Shown: piece by piece, positions 10,885-21,620 of the stretch
Layout: each line of letters opens with the position of its first letter
Numbering within the stretch: position 1 is the stretch's first letter
Assembly (NCBI RefSeq): GCF_000200735.1
Contig: NC_014970.1
Location: forward strand, 372,001-436,000
Origin: Mycoplasma haemofelis str. Langford 1
Lineage (GTDB): Bacteria; Bacillota_I; Bacilli_A; Mycoplasmatales; Mycoplasmoidaceae
Length of the DNA stretch: 64,000 nucleotides
Reading direction: 5' to 3'
Notes under the pieces: generated by a model
What the model saw: only the letters and a program-made list of their open reading frames with translations
Databases searched by the model: none
What the model was told of the DNA's origin: nothing
Position numbers and translations under genes: made by a program

Positions 10885-11501
10885 TATGCGTGTACACAGT
10901 AGGTATTAACGTCTTTGAATGTAGAATCTTCCGCCCCCAAGAAGATCTTGGTTTTTGTGGCGTCACATCAATTTTTCAAGCTTTCTCTATGAGTTTCGCT
11001 TGCTGCTTGATCGCCCATTGTTGTTTTCAATTCCTTAAGCTTCTCGGAAAGGGAGTCTATTGATGTTCCAGTTAAGTTCTTTAAAGCGGTTAACTTAGTA
11101 TCTCATTTAGTTCCCGTATTTTTGTTATCGGCAATAAGAGTTCCTCCAGTCACCATATCTTCTATGTGCTTGGAGCAGTAGTTTTCGAAATCCTCAAAGT
11201 ATTGGGTATCTTTAGTTGGTGTATCGTAAAGCTTTAAACATGCTTCTTTGTGTGCTGATTTGGATGTCTGTGCATCATCATTCTTTTGGGCGACTTCCTT
11301 AAGTAATTGAAATTTAGGGGACTTTCCCTTGAGAGTTGAATATCTGGATTCCCAGATCTGATTATCTCCTTCCTTATTAATAAGAGAGTGCTGATACTTG
11401 CTTCTAAATGTCTCTTCTTTTGGCTTTAATAAAGAATATCCACCGAATCCGAGACCCCCTGCTCCGGCAGCCCCAAGCCCCATCATTAGTGATTTATTCA
11501 T
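10884..11501 (-). CDS. Family A protein, SKT type
   Basis: 205 aa, ATG at 11501. Anchor at about 6-24 (GLGAAGAGGLGFGGY), FRSKYQHSLI, HKEACLKLYD, FENYCSKHIEDM, LKNWCDATKTKIFLG, VNTYCVHA. Five bp separate it from the stop of the frameshifted gene upstream. Confidence 0.87.
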
Positions 11502-11506
11502 AAAAG

Positions 11507-12120
11507 TTAGGAAGCCTTAGCTAAGCATCATGTCTTTATCTCCTCCATTGCAGAATCCAAATCAACGTCGTATGTAAATTTCCCCTTCCTAGTTTTGCAA
11601 CCTGTCTTTAAAACTTTAGCCTTATCTCCTTCAGTAGACTTGCCATCAAGAGAAACATCGCTTAAAGCATACTTGTTATGTTTGGTTTTGTAGCTCTCAT
11701 AGTTATCGACATTATGCTTTCAATCGGCTTTATCAGTATCAACGGTATCGTTACTCTCTAGAAGAGAGAACTTATCCCTAAGAAGATCCTCAGCAGTTCT
11801 GGGAACTACACATCACTTGGTGAAGGACTTATATAGCTCTTCAGAATACTCAGATCCTACTTGAGCCTCACAGGCTCTTTTCAAAGCGGAGACGTCAGAC
11901 ATTCCCTCCCCTTTCAACTTTCACTTATTTTCTGCCTTTTGATAGGAGGCAAGGATAGTGCTCCAATGCTCATTAGTGGAAGAATCAAGGACTTTATATT
12001 TGTCCTTTTCCAATCTATCCTTAATGGTTTCCTTATTATTGGAAAGTAGCTTAGAAGATAGTAGGATGCCTCCTCCCGCAACACTACCAGCATCCCAAGA
12101 GCAGGAACTAATTTACTCAT
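11507..12120 (-). pseudogene. Family A gene, VVP type, frameshifted near its start
   Basis: ATG at 12120 gives MSKLVPALG, then the frame is lost. The rest of the protein (AGSVAGGGILLSS, KDRLEKDKYKVLD, TKWCVVPRTAEDLL, KTGCKTRKG, KTWCLAKAS) lies one frame away and is closed upstream by a TAA at 12113-12115. The 614-bp span becomes 205 codons if one base is added near 12092-12100, for example a fourth C in CCC at 12094-12096. The rest of the frame is open and conserved, so the mutation is recent, or a sequencing error, or a switch. Confidence 0.75.
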
Positions 12121-12728
12121 TAGCTAATACATCACTCGATAAATACGTCATACTCGTCTGCCTTCTTGCTTGCCAAAAAGTCTTTGTCCTTAGTCTCTTC
12201 ACAGAATTTCTTTACTTTGGCTAGATTGTTATCCTTGTCATTAGATTCTTGTGAGTCTAATAATTGCAACTTGTCTTTATGCTTGAGTGGAGTGCTTGAA
12301 TCATAAATGCTAGTTCAAGCACTAGCACCCCCACTTATTAGGTTCTTACCACTTGGTATTCGATGTGATATCTTTCCTATTGTGCACCACCTTTCAACTT
12401 TGGATAAATCCTCATTACCCTTGAATTCTTTAGAAATCTGTGATTCACATCATTCCCTAAGCTTAGCTCCTCCATTGCTATCATCACTGTTTATCTCGGT
12501 TAAGACCTTCTTTATTGCTTCCTTATCTATGTTGTATTCTTCAATTCATTGAACGTTAACTTCGGAAGACGGAAGGGAAGTAATTAACTTTAGATTTTTG
12601 ATTTTCTCAAGATGGTAGGCAACTGTATTCGGAGTTTTATTGGAGATATTAGAGAATAAGAGTGCTCCGCCCCCTACGGCAGCAGCTCCTGTTAATGCAG
12701 TTAAACCTTTAATTAGTGATGTACTCAT
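12120..12728 (-). CDS. Family A protein, SSI type
   Basis: 202 aa. ATG at 12728 preferred over GTG at 12752, since the latter would overlap the stop of the preceding gene and the peptide MSTSLIKG fits the family. Anchor at about 9-28, LREWCESQIS, VERWCTIGKISHRIP, VKKFCEETKDKDFLA, VFIEWCIS. Close paralog of 13358-13960. Confidence 0.87.
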
Positions 12729-12730
12729 AT

Positions 12731-13357
12731 CTATCCCGATCTCTTCACGCAAAAAGACTGGGCGCTCTTAATTCTTAAGGAATCATCTTCCAACAGCTCT
12801 CCTCCGATAGTCTCACAAAGCGCTCTTAACTTCTCTCTTTGGTCATCATCGAAGGCGGATGGTGTAAGGGTCTTCTTTACTGTTTCAAAATCGGAGTGTA
12901 GTTCTCCCTGATGCCCATGAAGGCTAGTTAGGGAAGGATTCCAATCTGTGGTTACTGTTTTGGCACCACTAATTCATGCTCCGGCAGTCCCTTCTTTAAC
13001 AGTCTTAGAACAATAACTTTTGAAGTCATTAAAGTAGTTCTTCCCGCTTTCTACAGAAGCGCCATAGATCGCTTTACATCCTTGTTTATGAAGGGATTTG
13101 GCTTCTTCCGGAGAGGAAGTTACTTTGCCAACTGCCTCTTGGAGCTTCTTATGAATCGGGTTCTTTTCCTTCAAGGATTCGAACTTTGAATTTCATAAAC
13201 TAGTATCCTTAGAGCTTTCACTCAAATCTAGAAGGGCACTTTTGTACTTTTGAGAAAAGGTAATTTCAGATCCTGAAGGCTTTAATAAGAAGAAGCCTCC
13301 GATTCCTGTCCCACCAGCGCCCAATGCGCCAGTGCCTATTAAAGCAGCCTTATTCAT
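12731..13357 (-). CDS. Family A protein, SKT type
   Basis: 208 aa, ATG at 13357. Anchor at about 5-25, FSQKYKSALL, HKQGCKAIYG, FKSYCSKTVKEG, LRALCETIGG (Leu for Trp before Cys) and AQSFCVKRSG. The replacement of the third WC by LC is unusual in the array. Confidence 0.87.
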
Positions 13358-13960
13358 CTATTGCTTAATACATCACAGGATAACTAGATCGTATTCGGTT
13401 GCTTTTCTATCGGCCAAGAAAGGCTTGTCTTTATTGTCGGAGCAAAATTTCTTGATTGAAGTTAAATCGTTATTCTTAGTTCCATCTTCTTTGCTACTTG
13501 CCAAAGAGAGCTTATTCCTTTCGTTCTGATCAGTATTCTTGTTGTAAAGTTTTTCCCATTCAGAGCTTTCAGCTCCATCCTGTAAGAGCTCTTTTCCCTT
13601 AGGAATTCTTTGAGATATCTTTCCAACGGTACATCACCTTTCTATCTTCGATAAATCCTCTCCCTCTTTAAAGGGCTTGGAAAGCTGTTGGGAGCATCAT
13701 TCCTTTAATTTAGTTCCGCCTTCATTGTCATTGGTGATTTGGATTTCTGCCTTTATGGCATCCTTATCTAACTTGTATTCTTCCTCCCATTGGGAAGTAC
13801 TATTGAGGGAGGAGATTACGGTTAGATTCTTAGATTTCAAATGGCTTTCAATTGAAATGGATGATGATCGGTCATATATGTACTTAGCGGTGAAAGCTCC
13901 TCCACCTATAGCGGAAGCAGCACCCAAGGCGTAAGCCCCCTTCATCATTTCTGGATTCAT
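13358..13960 (-). CDS. Family A protein, SSI type
   Basis: 200 aa, ATG at 13960. Anchor at about 9-29; ISSLNSTSQWEEEYKLDKDA, LKEWCSQQLSK, IERWCTVGKISQRIPKGK, IKKFCSDNKDKPFLAD, VILWCIKQ. Together with 12120-12728 it forms a pair interleaved with SKT-type genes (12731, 13967), i.e. a duplicated two-gene block. Confidence 0.88.
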
Positions 13961-13966
13961 AGTCCG

Positions 13967-14575
13967 TTAGCTTTCGGACGTTAAGCAGAAGTTTTTAATA
14001 TTCCTAGTTTCCACAGATTCAGAGCCTAGATAAATTTCGGAATTTGCATTATCGCATGCTTTCTGTATGTTGGTTCGCATCTCATCGTTAAAGCTATCAG
14101 AACTTAAGGATTGTTGTACCTCTAGAAATCTAGAGCTTAACTTGTCTGTGCTTTTCTTTAAGTTAGTAAGCTTTTCATCCCACTTAGTATTCACATCAGC
14201 ACCACCCTTTATTCAAGTGCCAGTAATTCCATCTTTATTGGTCTTTGCGCAGAAAGTCTTGAAGTCTTCCAAATATTGAGTTCCTTCAGAGTCATAAATA
14301 GCGTTGCATCCTTTCTTGTAGAGAGATTGAGATTGCTGAGTATTGGAAAACTGTGTTTTTGCTTGTTTGAGAATTGGATGAGACGGAGTTTTGGTCTTTA
14401 GAAGATTGAATTTATCGCTCCAAGAACTGTCACTATCCAGAGTTAATAAGGCGTGTGGATACTTACTTCTTAACTTCTGAGATTCATCCTTTTGATTCTT
14501 GGCAATTAGAAAACCAAGTCCCGCTGTGCCGGTAGTTCCAGCTACTCCGAGCATTAACATGGCTAGCTTGCTCAT
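13967..14575 (-). CDS. Family A protein, SKT type
   Basis: 202 aa, ATG at 14575. Anchor at about 5-25, RSKYPHALLTL, YKKGCNAIYD, FKTFCAKTNKDGITG, IQKACDNANSEIYLG, IKNFCLTSES. Module 2 lacks the usual WC and has KAC. First gene of the long minus-strand run 8374-14575; divergent from 14638. Confidence 0.87.
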
Positions 14576-14637
14576 ATTGATAACTTAAATGGCACTTATA
14601 TTGATGCTGAATACTTATAAGGTCAAATTAGAAGGAC
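14576..14637. promoter_or_regulatory. Divergent intergenic region with GAATACTTATAAG
   Basis: 62 bp. The 13-mer GAATACTTATAAG (14609-14621) also occurs before the plus-strand gene at 19827, a paralog of the gene at 14638. TTATAA could be part of a -10 box, with TTGATG 6 bp upstream of the 13-mer. Suggestive only. Confidence 0.35.
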
Positions 14638-15285
14638 ATGGTATCTAAGGCTGGAGTAGCTGCTGTTGGGGCGTTGGGGGCAGGAACTGCTTCCTATATG
14701 GGCTATGAATACGTATTTAACTCTAAAGAGGAAGTGAAGAAAACTACGATAAGGGAGAGGTTGGGAGATCTTCTGCTTGATACTTCATCGTCAGATAAAT
14801 GGGCTGCTAGGAAGACTAAGCTTTCTCAAGCCGAGGATACTTCTTTGGTTGAGGAGTTAAAGTCTTTGAAGAGCGGGGTAAGCGAGGATCAAGTTAAGGG
14901 TTGATGTTCTGGGGCGGCAACCAAGACTTATGAAGATGTGAGTGCTTTGTATTTCGAGAATGTCAGAACTTATTGTACCTTTTATATTGAAGATAAGTTG
15001 CCTGAGGGGTATCTAAAGAAAGAATCTGGAGATTGGAGCAAAGCAAGTGATCGTCTTAAGAATGTACAAACCGGAGTTGCCTTATCTGATCAAATGAAGG
15101 CTATTAAGGATAAATTAACAACTCAAGGATCATCAGGAACCAATGATGACTTAAAGAATTGGTGTGTAGGTGTTTATGAGAAGCCTTTCTTAGGGGAAGA
15201 TAATCAGGACTTTGTGGATGCTAAGGTTTACTGCGCTAAGATAGAGGAGGCTTCCACAGGATCAGTATCTCCAGCTGCAGCTTAA
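14638..15285 (+). CDS. Family A protein, YCT type
   Basis: 215 aa, ATG at 14638. Anchor at about 3-25; TIRERLGDLLLDTSSSDKW, then AARKTKLSQ, KGWCSGAATK, RTYCTFYIEDKLP, LKNWCVGVYEKPF, AKVYCAKI. Paralogs 19827, 44394, 45007 and 46834 share the DKW-ARKxxL block. UGA Trp at the first WC. Abuts the convergent gene stop at 15286. Confidence 0.9.
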
Positions 15286-15930
15286 TTAAGCAGGCTTAGT
15301 ACAGAAGTATTCGTACCTTTTAAATAGGGTATCTTCTTTATATCTAAAGTATTGATCGGAAGCTCAAGAACATCAATCCTTTATCTTTTGATCACTTCCA
15401 GATAAGTTATCTACTGGGTTTCCTTCGGATTTAGTGTTGCCGGAAGTATTTATTTCATGTACCTTCAAGCTGCCATTTGGATAGGAATCCTTTAATTTTG
15501 TTCATCTCTCATTATCTTTGGTTCCGGTAGTTTCTAGGGCTTCAAGTTTTAGGTGCTTTAGGTAAGATGATATTTTTACTTGTTTAGTGCATCAAGATTG
15601 GATTAGGTTGTAATCTCCTTTACTTGCCTTCTCTTGGGAGAATTCTTCATTTAAATGATCACTACATCACTTCTTAAGATCGTTTAATTTATCTCCAATG
15701 GAAGCTTTGGGGATGTTAGGTATTGGATTGGCTTCTTTATCTGCTGCGTAATTATTCTTTATTAATTCTCAATCCTCATTGGAAGTAGCTAACTCTCGAT
15801 GTAAAGAGTTCAAGTACTTCTCTATTGTTTCCTGATTAAGAAACTTATAAGCCGCGAAAGCTCCTCCCCCAGCAACCGCTCCAGTTCCAGCTATGCCCGC
15901 TGTTGCTTTAGAGGCTAAAGATAATGACAT
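15286..15930 (-). CDS. Family A protein, FT-like (ETIEKYL) type
   Basis: 214 aa, ATG at 15930. Anchor at about 9-28, then NQETIEKYLNSLHREL, SNEDWELIKNNYAADKE, LKKWCSDHLNEEF, QSWCTKQVKIS, IKDWCSWASDQYF, YEYFCTKPA. Nearly the same as 17147-17797 over most of its length; the two probably arose by a recent duplication. Confidence 0.9.
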
Positions 15931-15939
15931 ACTCCTCAA

Positions 15940-16551
15940 TTATGCCTTCAAACACCAGTCTTTAGTAAGTGGATAGTTATTTTCTGTTTCTGAAATATAT
16001 TCCTTCTCTATATTCTCCTTACATCAAGCTCTAAGAGTCTCGGGATTGACAGTATTTGTATTTTCGGCGGGCAATTTGAGAGTGGTTATTAGATCGCTTT
16101 GAACTTTGGAAGACTTGCTAGTTATTTGTGATTGCCATTCAGTATTTAAAGGATCATCCACAGGAATAAGAGTTCCACTTTCTTTAGAGAGAGCTTCCTT
16201 TATAGAAGGAGTTAAACATCATTTTTCAAAGGTAGAGAACAGTGACTTGTTGGAGTTAGAGTATTCTTTATTCAGATTCTTAGAGCATCAGTTGGATAAT
16301 TCTTCCTTGGTGATGGAGCTCTTTTCCTGATTGTTGATGGTAATTTTGTGTGTATTGCCTGTCTTTCCGTACAGAGAAATCTTTACAGCCCACTGAGCTT
16401 CATTATTGCTAATTAGGGATTTTTTGGTAGCTTCAATCTTGCTCTTGAATGTTTCGTGATTGGAAGAAACATGGGAATATATAAGGTAACCTCCAGTTGA
16501 GGCGCCAGCACTTCCGGCAAGAGCCACTCCGGCTTTTGTAGTTAGACTCAT
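15940..16551 (-). CDS. Family A protein, NHETFKSK type
   Basis: 203 aa, ATG at 16551. Anchor at about 6-27, ETFKSKIEATKKSL, KISLYGKTGNTHKITI, LSNWCSKNLNKEY, FEKWCLTPSIKEALSKES, LRAWCKENIEKEY, TKDWCLKA. Paralog of 18442-19077, which has the same YGK-N-KITI block. Confidence 0.89.
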
Positions 16552-16553
16552 GT

Positions 16554-17144
16554 CTAAATACAGTGGCTTATTAAGTTTTGATAATGGCTATCCTTTTCGT
16601 TTGTGAAAGCACGTTTGGAAAGATCAGAGCATCACTGCTTTATCTTTTCTCCGTTTTGATGTGAACTGGCTGTAACTGTTACTTTGTCAATTGCGGTTTT
16701 AATATCCCGAGGTATAGAGCTATATTTCCCATCTAAAGTCTGGGCATTGGTTTGCAATTGTCGTCCCGACTGTTTTAATTTCTCCTCTAAAGAGGTAAAG
16801 GCTACACATCACTTAGATGCTTTGGAATAAAGAGCCGCCTCTATTTTGGATCCCAAATTCTCTTCACATCATTTGGAGATCTTGTCTTTGGTTATGGAAC
16901 TTATGTCTTCGGAGGTTACCTTGGAATTACCATCGGCCTCCACTTTGTAACGAGACACTGTCTTTTCTCATGCAGCATTGGATTTATCTGAATCCTTGAT
17001 ATCTGAAATCAAGCTAAATCCTTCTTTAAGTAGCTTCTCCTTTATGGTCTTAGGTTGTATAGCTGAATATATGGAATAACCTCCAGCGGCAGCAGCCCCT
17101 CCACCACCAATTGCTCCAGCCAAAGTTAAAGGTAGTTTTCCCAT
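16554..17144 (-). CDS. Family A protein, FT type
   Basis: 196 aa, ATG at 17144. Anchor GAIGGGGAAAAGGYSIYS, then AIQPKTIKEKLLKEGF, SKWCEENLGSK, SKWCVAFTSLEEKL, IKQWCSDLSKRAF and LISHCI at the end. Paralog of 19078-19668; an 80-bp stretch covering the anchor (17026-17105) is identical in both, although flanking sequence differs. Confidence 0.9.
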
Positions 17145-17146
17145 CT

Positions 17147-17797
17147 TTAATCCTTAAGAGCCTTGGTGCAGAAATGTTTGTATCTCTGAAATAAAGTATC
17201 CTCTTTGTATTTGAAGTACTGTTCAGAAGCCCATGAGCATCAATCTTTGATTTTTTGAATATTATCGATAGTGCTTAATGGGCTAGTTCCTTCTGTCTTG
17301 TTGGAGCTTTGTGTGGTTATTTCATTAATTTTTAAACTGCTACCAGAATAGGAACTCTTTAGGTTTTCTAAAATCTGGTTATCTCCATTCCCAGAAACAT
17401 CCAAAGCCGCTAACTTTAAATTCTTCAGATGAGAGGAGATCTTTACTTGCTTAGTGCATCATGCTTGAATGAGGTTGTAATCTCCTTGGTTAGCTTTGTC
17501 TTTAGAAAACTCTTCACTTAAGCGATCTTTACACCACTTCTTTAGATCGCTTAATTTAGTGTTAATGGATGACTTGGGGATTCCGGTTATTGGATTTTCT
17601 TCTTTATCAGATGCATAATTCCGCTTTATTAACTCCCAATCCTCGTTGGAAGAAGCTAACTCTCTATGTAGAGATTTTAGGTGCTTCTCGATAGTCTCCC
17701 GATTTTGTAACTTATAAGCAGCATAAGCTCCTCCACCTACTGCCGCACTACCTCCAACTATTCCAGCAGCTGTCTTTGCAACGAATGATAATTCCAT
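17147..17797 (-). CDS. Family A protein, FT-like (ETIEKHL) type
   Basis: 216 aa, ATG at 17797. Anchor at about 8-29, ETIEKHLKSLHREL, NEDWELIKRNYASDKEEN, LKKWCKDRLSEEF, IQAWCTKQVKIS, IKDWCSWASEQYF, YKHFCTKALKD. Near-duplicate of 15286-15930 with small indels in module 2. Confidence 0.9.
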
Positions 17798-18427
17798 TTA
17801 CTTACTGCATCACTTCACATACTTCTCAAAAAGGACATCTTTCTGATGCTTGAAGTGATCATTCTCATGCTCTTTACATCAATCTTTAAGGATTTGAACA
17901 GTAGCTTCGCTGTTATTGAAGTCAGATCAAGTGCTGGATGAGCTATCCTTCTTTTTAATCTTGAGTTGATTCTCACTTTTCTTATATTCAGACTCATACT
18001 TGGTTCATGTGGCGCTATCTGTTTCACCAGTATTATCTAACTTTGATTTCCCTATGGAGCTTAAGCGCTCAGATAGTTTTTGAGGCTTAGAACACCAAGA
18101 TTCAATCAGTAATAAGTGAGATTCTATTTGCTCTTTAGCGATCTTGGATAATTCGGAATTGCATCAGTCCCTGATGGATTCTTTCTTAATTTGATCTTTA
18201 GATATTCCGGATATGGGATGGGTGGCTGATTCCTTGGAATAGAAATCTTTTAAAGATTCTCATTCTGCATCTGTAGAGGCCAATGATCTGCCAATTCTGG
18301 TCAGGTACAGAGAAACAACTTCCGGTTCGGATTTATTAGAACTAATTTTTCACCCCGCAACCCCGATACCACTTGCAGCCAGTAATGCTGCTGCTAACTT
18401 AGCAGCTAAAGTTCCAGTAATTTGCAT
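17798..18427 (-). CDS. Family A protein, FT-like type
   Basis: 209 aa, ATG at 18427. Anchor at about 7-27 (LAAKLAAALLAASGIGVAGW), LYLTRIGRSLASTDAEW, IRDWCNSELSK, IESWCSKPQKLSERL, LKDWCKEHENDHF, YVKWCSK. Related to 15286 and 17147 in the placement of the four Trp-Cys pairs and DKEE/SKES-HPISGI. Confidence 0.88.
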
Positions 18428-18441
18428 GATTTAGAAATTAA

Positions 18442-19077
18442 TTACTGCTGTAGACATCAGTCCTTGGACAGTGAGTAATGATTTTCGGTGTCGGATGTGT
18501 ATACTAGTTCCAACTGACCTTTACATCAATCACGCAAAACTTCAGGCTTAACTGTACTATTAGATCCTGAGGACTCAGAAGTTAACTTAAGAGTATCTAT
18601 AAGATCACTCTTTACATTCTGTTGCCTAGCGCTTATCTTGGATTGTCAACCGTTATCTAGAGAATCTCCGACTGGGATTATTGCTTTAGATTCCCTAGAT
18701 AGGGCTTCCTTTATGGAAGGGACTATGCATCATTTCTCTACTAGAGAAAACAAAGAGGAGTTCTTAGAAGGATACTCAAGTCTCAAGTTGTCAGAACATC
18801 AGTGGGATAATTCGTCCTTAGTAAGTGTTGACTTCTCTTGACCCCCTATTGTGATCTTATTGGAATTATCATTTTTGCCATATATGGCTACTTTCACATT
18901 TCATTGCGAATCATTATTCTCGATTAATGATCTCCCAGAGGAAGTAATCTTGCTTCTAAATGTTTCTGCTCGATCGGGGCTAGAGGAAATGTTGGAATAT
19001 ATGAGATAACCTCCGGTTGCTGCACTAGCTCCCCCTGCTAGGGCTATTCCCCCTTTAGTTAATGGATCTAAAGCCAT
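18442..19077 (-). CDS. Family A protein, NHETFKSK type
   Basis: 211 aa, ATG at 19077. Anchor at about 8-29, ETFRSKITSSGRSL, VAIYGKNDNSNKITI, LSHWCSDNLRLEY, VEKWCIVPSIKEALSRES, LRDWCKGQLELVY, SKDWCLQQ. Paralog of 15940-16551. The order of four subtypes in 15286-17144 is repeated in 17147-19668: a tandem block duplication. Confidence 0.89.
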
Positions 19078-19668
19078 CTAGACACAGTATTGAATTAGGT
19101 TTCGGTAGTGAGTATCCTCCTCGCTTATAAAAGCTCTCTTGGAAAGGTCAGAGCACCACAATTTGGTCTTCTCCCCTTCCTGTGGAGTTCCGCTAGAAAC
19201 TGTTATTTTGTTTATTTCACCTTTTAGAGCTTCCGACATGGTGTCATACTTGCTCTTCAAAGACGTAGCGTTAGTGCTTAGTTGCTTTCCTGTTGAAGTT
19301 AACTTCTCTGATAGTGAAGTGAAGGTTACACACCATTTGGATGCTTTAGAGTAGAGAGAATCGTTTATTTTGGAATCCAGATTATCCCCACATCATTTCT
19401 TAATTTCCTCCTTGGTAACGCTCCCCTTATCTTTCTCAATTATTTTGGAAGTGTCATTAACTTCTACCTTGTAACGATTCAATACCTTCTCTCATTCCTT
19501 ATCTAACTTGGAGGAGTCTTTGATGTCGGATACTAAATGGAAGTTTTCCTTAAGTAGCTTCTCCTTTATGGTCTTAGGTTGTATAGCTGAATATATGGAA
19601 TAACCTCCAGCGGCAGCAGCCCCTCCACCCCCAATAACTCCAGCCATTGTCAGAGCTGATTTACTCAT
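19078..19668 (-). CDS. Family A protein, FT type
   Basis: 196 aa, ATG at 19668. Anchor GVIGGGGAAAAGGYSIYS, AIQPKTIKEKLLKENF, KKWCGDNLDSK, SKWCVTFTSLSEKL, TKLWCSDLSKRAF, LIQYCV. Paralog of 16554-17144 with an identical 80-bp anchor segment at 19550-19629. Directly abuts the start of the previous gene's downstream neighbour at 19077. Confidence 0.9.
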
Positions 19669-19826
19669 ATTTAATTAAGGATAGGGAGCAGCTACTAAGC
19701 ACATCCTCTGTAAAGGAAGTTATAGTTTTCGATATATTTAACCCCCCTCTCTGATTGTGTAATCTTGTAAATAAATTAGTTGAATTAATGCTGGGAGAGA
19801 CTTAAGGGGGGGAATACTTATAAGTG
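19669..19826. promoter_or_regulatory. Divergent intergenic region with C6 and G7 tracts
   Basis: 158 bp. Contains C6 at 19742-19747 and G7 at 19806-19812, which are complementary and 58 bp apart, then GAATACTTATAAG (19812-19824) 2 bp before the ATG. The same 13-mer precedes the paralog at 14638. If TATAAG were a -10 box the message would lack a normal leader. No ORF. Confidence 0.35.
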
Positions 19827-20456
19827 ATGGATACTTCTTTACCATTAAAGCTAGGTCTTTCTACGTTGGCTGCTGGAACTGCGGGAGCAGGTGGTTTCTA
19901 TGGCTACAAATTGCTGCAAGATAGCGATAAGGTTACTGTTTCCAAGAAGTTAGGAGAGTTTTTGATGTCTGTGGATGGAAGTGAGGATCAATCTAAGTGG
20001 GAGACTCGCAAGACTGCTTTGTCTAGTGTCGGAGAGGCTACGTTGGTTGATGATTTGCGTAATATAAAAACTAGAAGCGCGCCCGCTTTAGATTGAACTC
20101 ATATTAGAGATTGGTGTCAATCTCAGCATTCCAAAACGTTTGAAGAATTAGAAAAGAGTAGGATCGACAATATCGATACCTACTGTACCTATAGGATTGA
20201 GGAGAAGTTAGGGAAGGGTAAGTTGGATACTTCTAAGCCGAAGACTGATGCCGTTTGAACTGGTGCTTTTAGTAAACTAAATCAGTTGGATAATAGCAAG
20301 TTGAGTAAGAGAATGCAGGAGATAAAGGCTAAAGGTTCTAACGATAATGCTGGAGCAGATGCTCTAAAGAGTATGTGTTCCTCATCATTCACCAAACCCT
20401 ATAGAAATGATGAGGAATTTGATGATGTTAATAAGTACTGTACTGCTGATTCTTAG
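19827..20456 (+). CDS. Family A protein, YCT type
   Basis: 209 aa, ATG at 19827 rather than GTG at 19824. Anchor at about 8-27, VSKKLGEFLMSVDGS, SKWETRKTALS, IRDWCQSQHSK, DTYCTYRIEEKLG, KSMCSSSFTKPY, NKYCTADS. Module 2 has SMC in place of a WC. Paralog of 14638-15285. Overlaps the convergent gene at 20453 by 4 bp. Confidence 0.89.
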
Positions 20457-20923
20457 TCAACTCTCTTACTTAAGTAGTCAGTCTCTTGAAGTTTAGGGAA
20501 GTAGTATCATTTCTCATTCCCCTCTTTAAATTCGTTACTTTTACCTCTTCATACATAGATATTCTTCTTTCTAGCCTTAGCATCAACTAACTCTATACAC
20601 CTATTTAATACTTTCCGCTTGAATAACTTATCATCTCTTCCTGTAACTGTATTTAGGAACTCGTCCGCATTCCCCTGAATGTGAAGAGTCCTTATGGCTG
20701 ATTTGAGTGTATCCATATTGCTGTAGTCTAAGTTATTGGAAGTCTCATTTAAAAACAATGTGGAAGCTTGGTAGACTCCACACTGTTGTAATTTATTTTG
20801 ATTTCGTCCGGAAAGGGAAACAGCCTTTCAAGAGGAACCGACATAACTTCTAATGCCACCAAATACCGATGCTGTTGACCCAACACTTCCCAACAACATC
20901 ATTTTTAGAGTACCGTCAACCAT
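20453..20923 (-). CDS. Probable family B protein
   Basis: 156 aa if started at ATG 20923; a TTG at 20758 or internal ATGs near 20890 are alternatives. Short hydrophobic start (KMMLLGSVGSTASVFGG). The C-terminal half has NRCIELVDAKARKKNIYVWRG and WYYF, the C-x(n)-IYVW-x-W-x-Y pattern of family B, but the acidic linker is missing and an extra QQCGVY is present. Distant member, or a family of its own. Confidence 0.7.
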
Positions 20924-20925
20924 AG

Positions 20926-21567
20926 CTACTTAGTGCATCAATCTAATACTTGCTTGTATGTTTCATGATCCCTATTGACAACCTTTATCTTTGACTTCTC
21001 TTCACATTTGTCTTTGAATTTATCTGAAGGAGCGTCTTGTGAGTTTTGAGATGTCCAATCACTAGTTTCTCACGCATCCTTGGCTGCTGCATTAGAGTTC
21101 TGCTTATTTAAAGGATTATCTTTATATTTCTTTCACGCAGGTTTTCAATCCCCCTCTGCAGATTGTTTATTAAGTAAGGTAATTCCTTGCTGTTGCATCA
21201 ATTCCGAAATAGTGAATTTCCTAGAACATCACTTTTTGAAATTTTGAAAATCATCATTTTGAGTTCCTTTGACTTTCTCATGAGATTTAGATAAACATAG
21301 GTTCTTGAAGGATTGGGGAGCGGTATCTTCAGATTTATGAGTTTCATAATCAGATAGCTTTCACAGATTATTCTTAGTTTTGTATTCCTTCCACGCATCC
21401 TTTCAATCTTCTGTACTTGATTCCATAGTCAATTGAGTGACTTCGGAATCTGACGCAATTAGATCTGATAACTTAGATAGTTGTGAAGAATGTCATGCAT
21501 ATCCACCTGCGGCAGCAGTTCCTCCTGCAGAAAGGGTAGCGATAGAGGCTTTAAAAGCTGTGTTCAT
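20926..21567 (-). CDS. Family A protein, WK type
   Basis: 213 aa, ATG at 21567. Anchor at about 5-25; DWKDAWKEYKTKNN and DWKPAWKKYKDNP at matching places in modules 1 and 2; FKNLCLSKS, FKKWCSRKF, FKDKCEEKSK, VLDWCTK. The internal repeat of the WK block shows the module duplication clearly. Confidence 0.88.
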
Positions 21568-21620
21568 TATTCTCCTTGAAAGAGTGGTGAATCCTTTTGT
21601 AAATTCTGATCTTTAAGACT

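Noticed and set aside
12307-12552. 81-codon plus-strand ORF opposite the SSI-type gene
   Set aside because: Shadow of a conserved minus-strand gene with all four Trp-Cys motifs.
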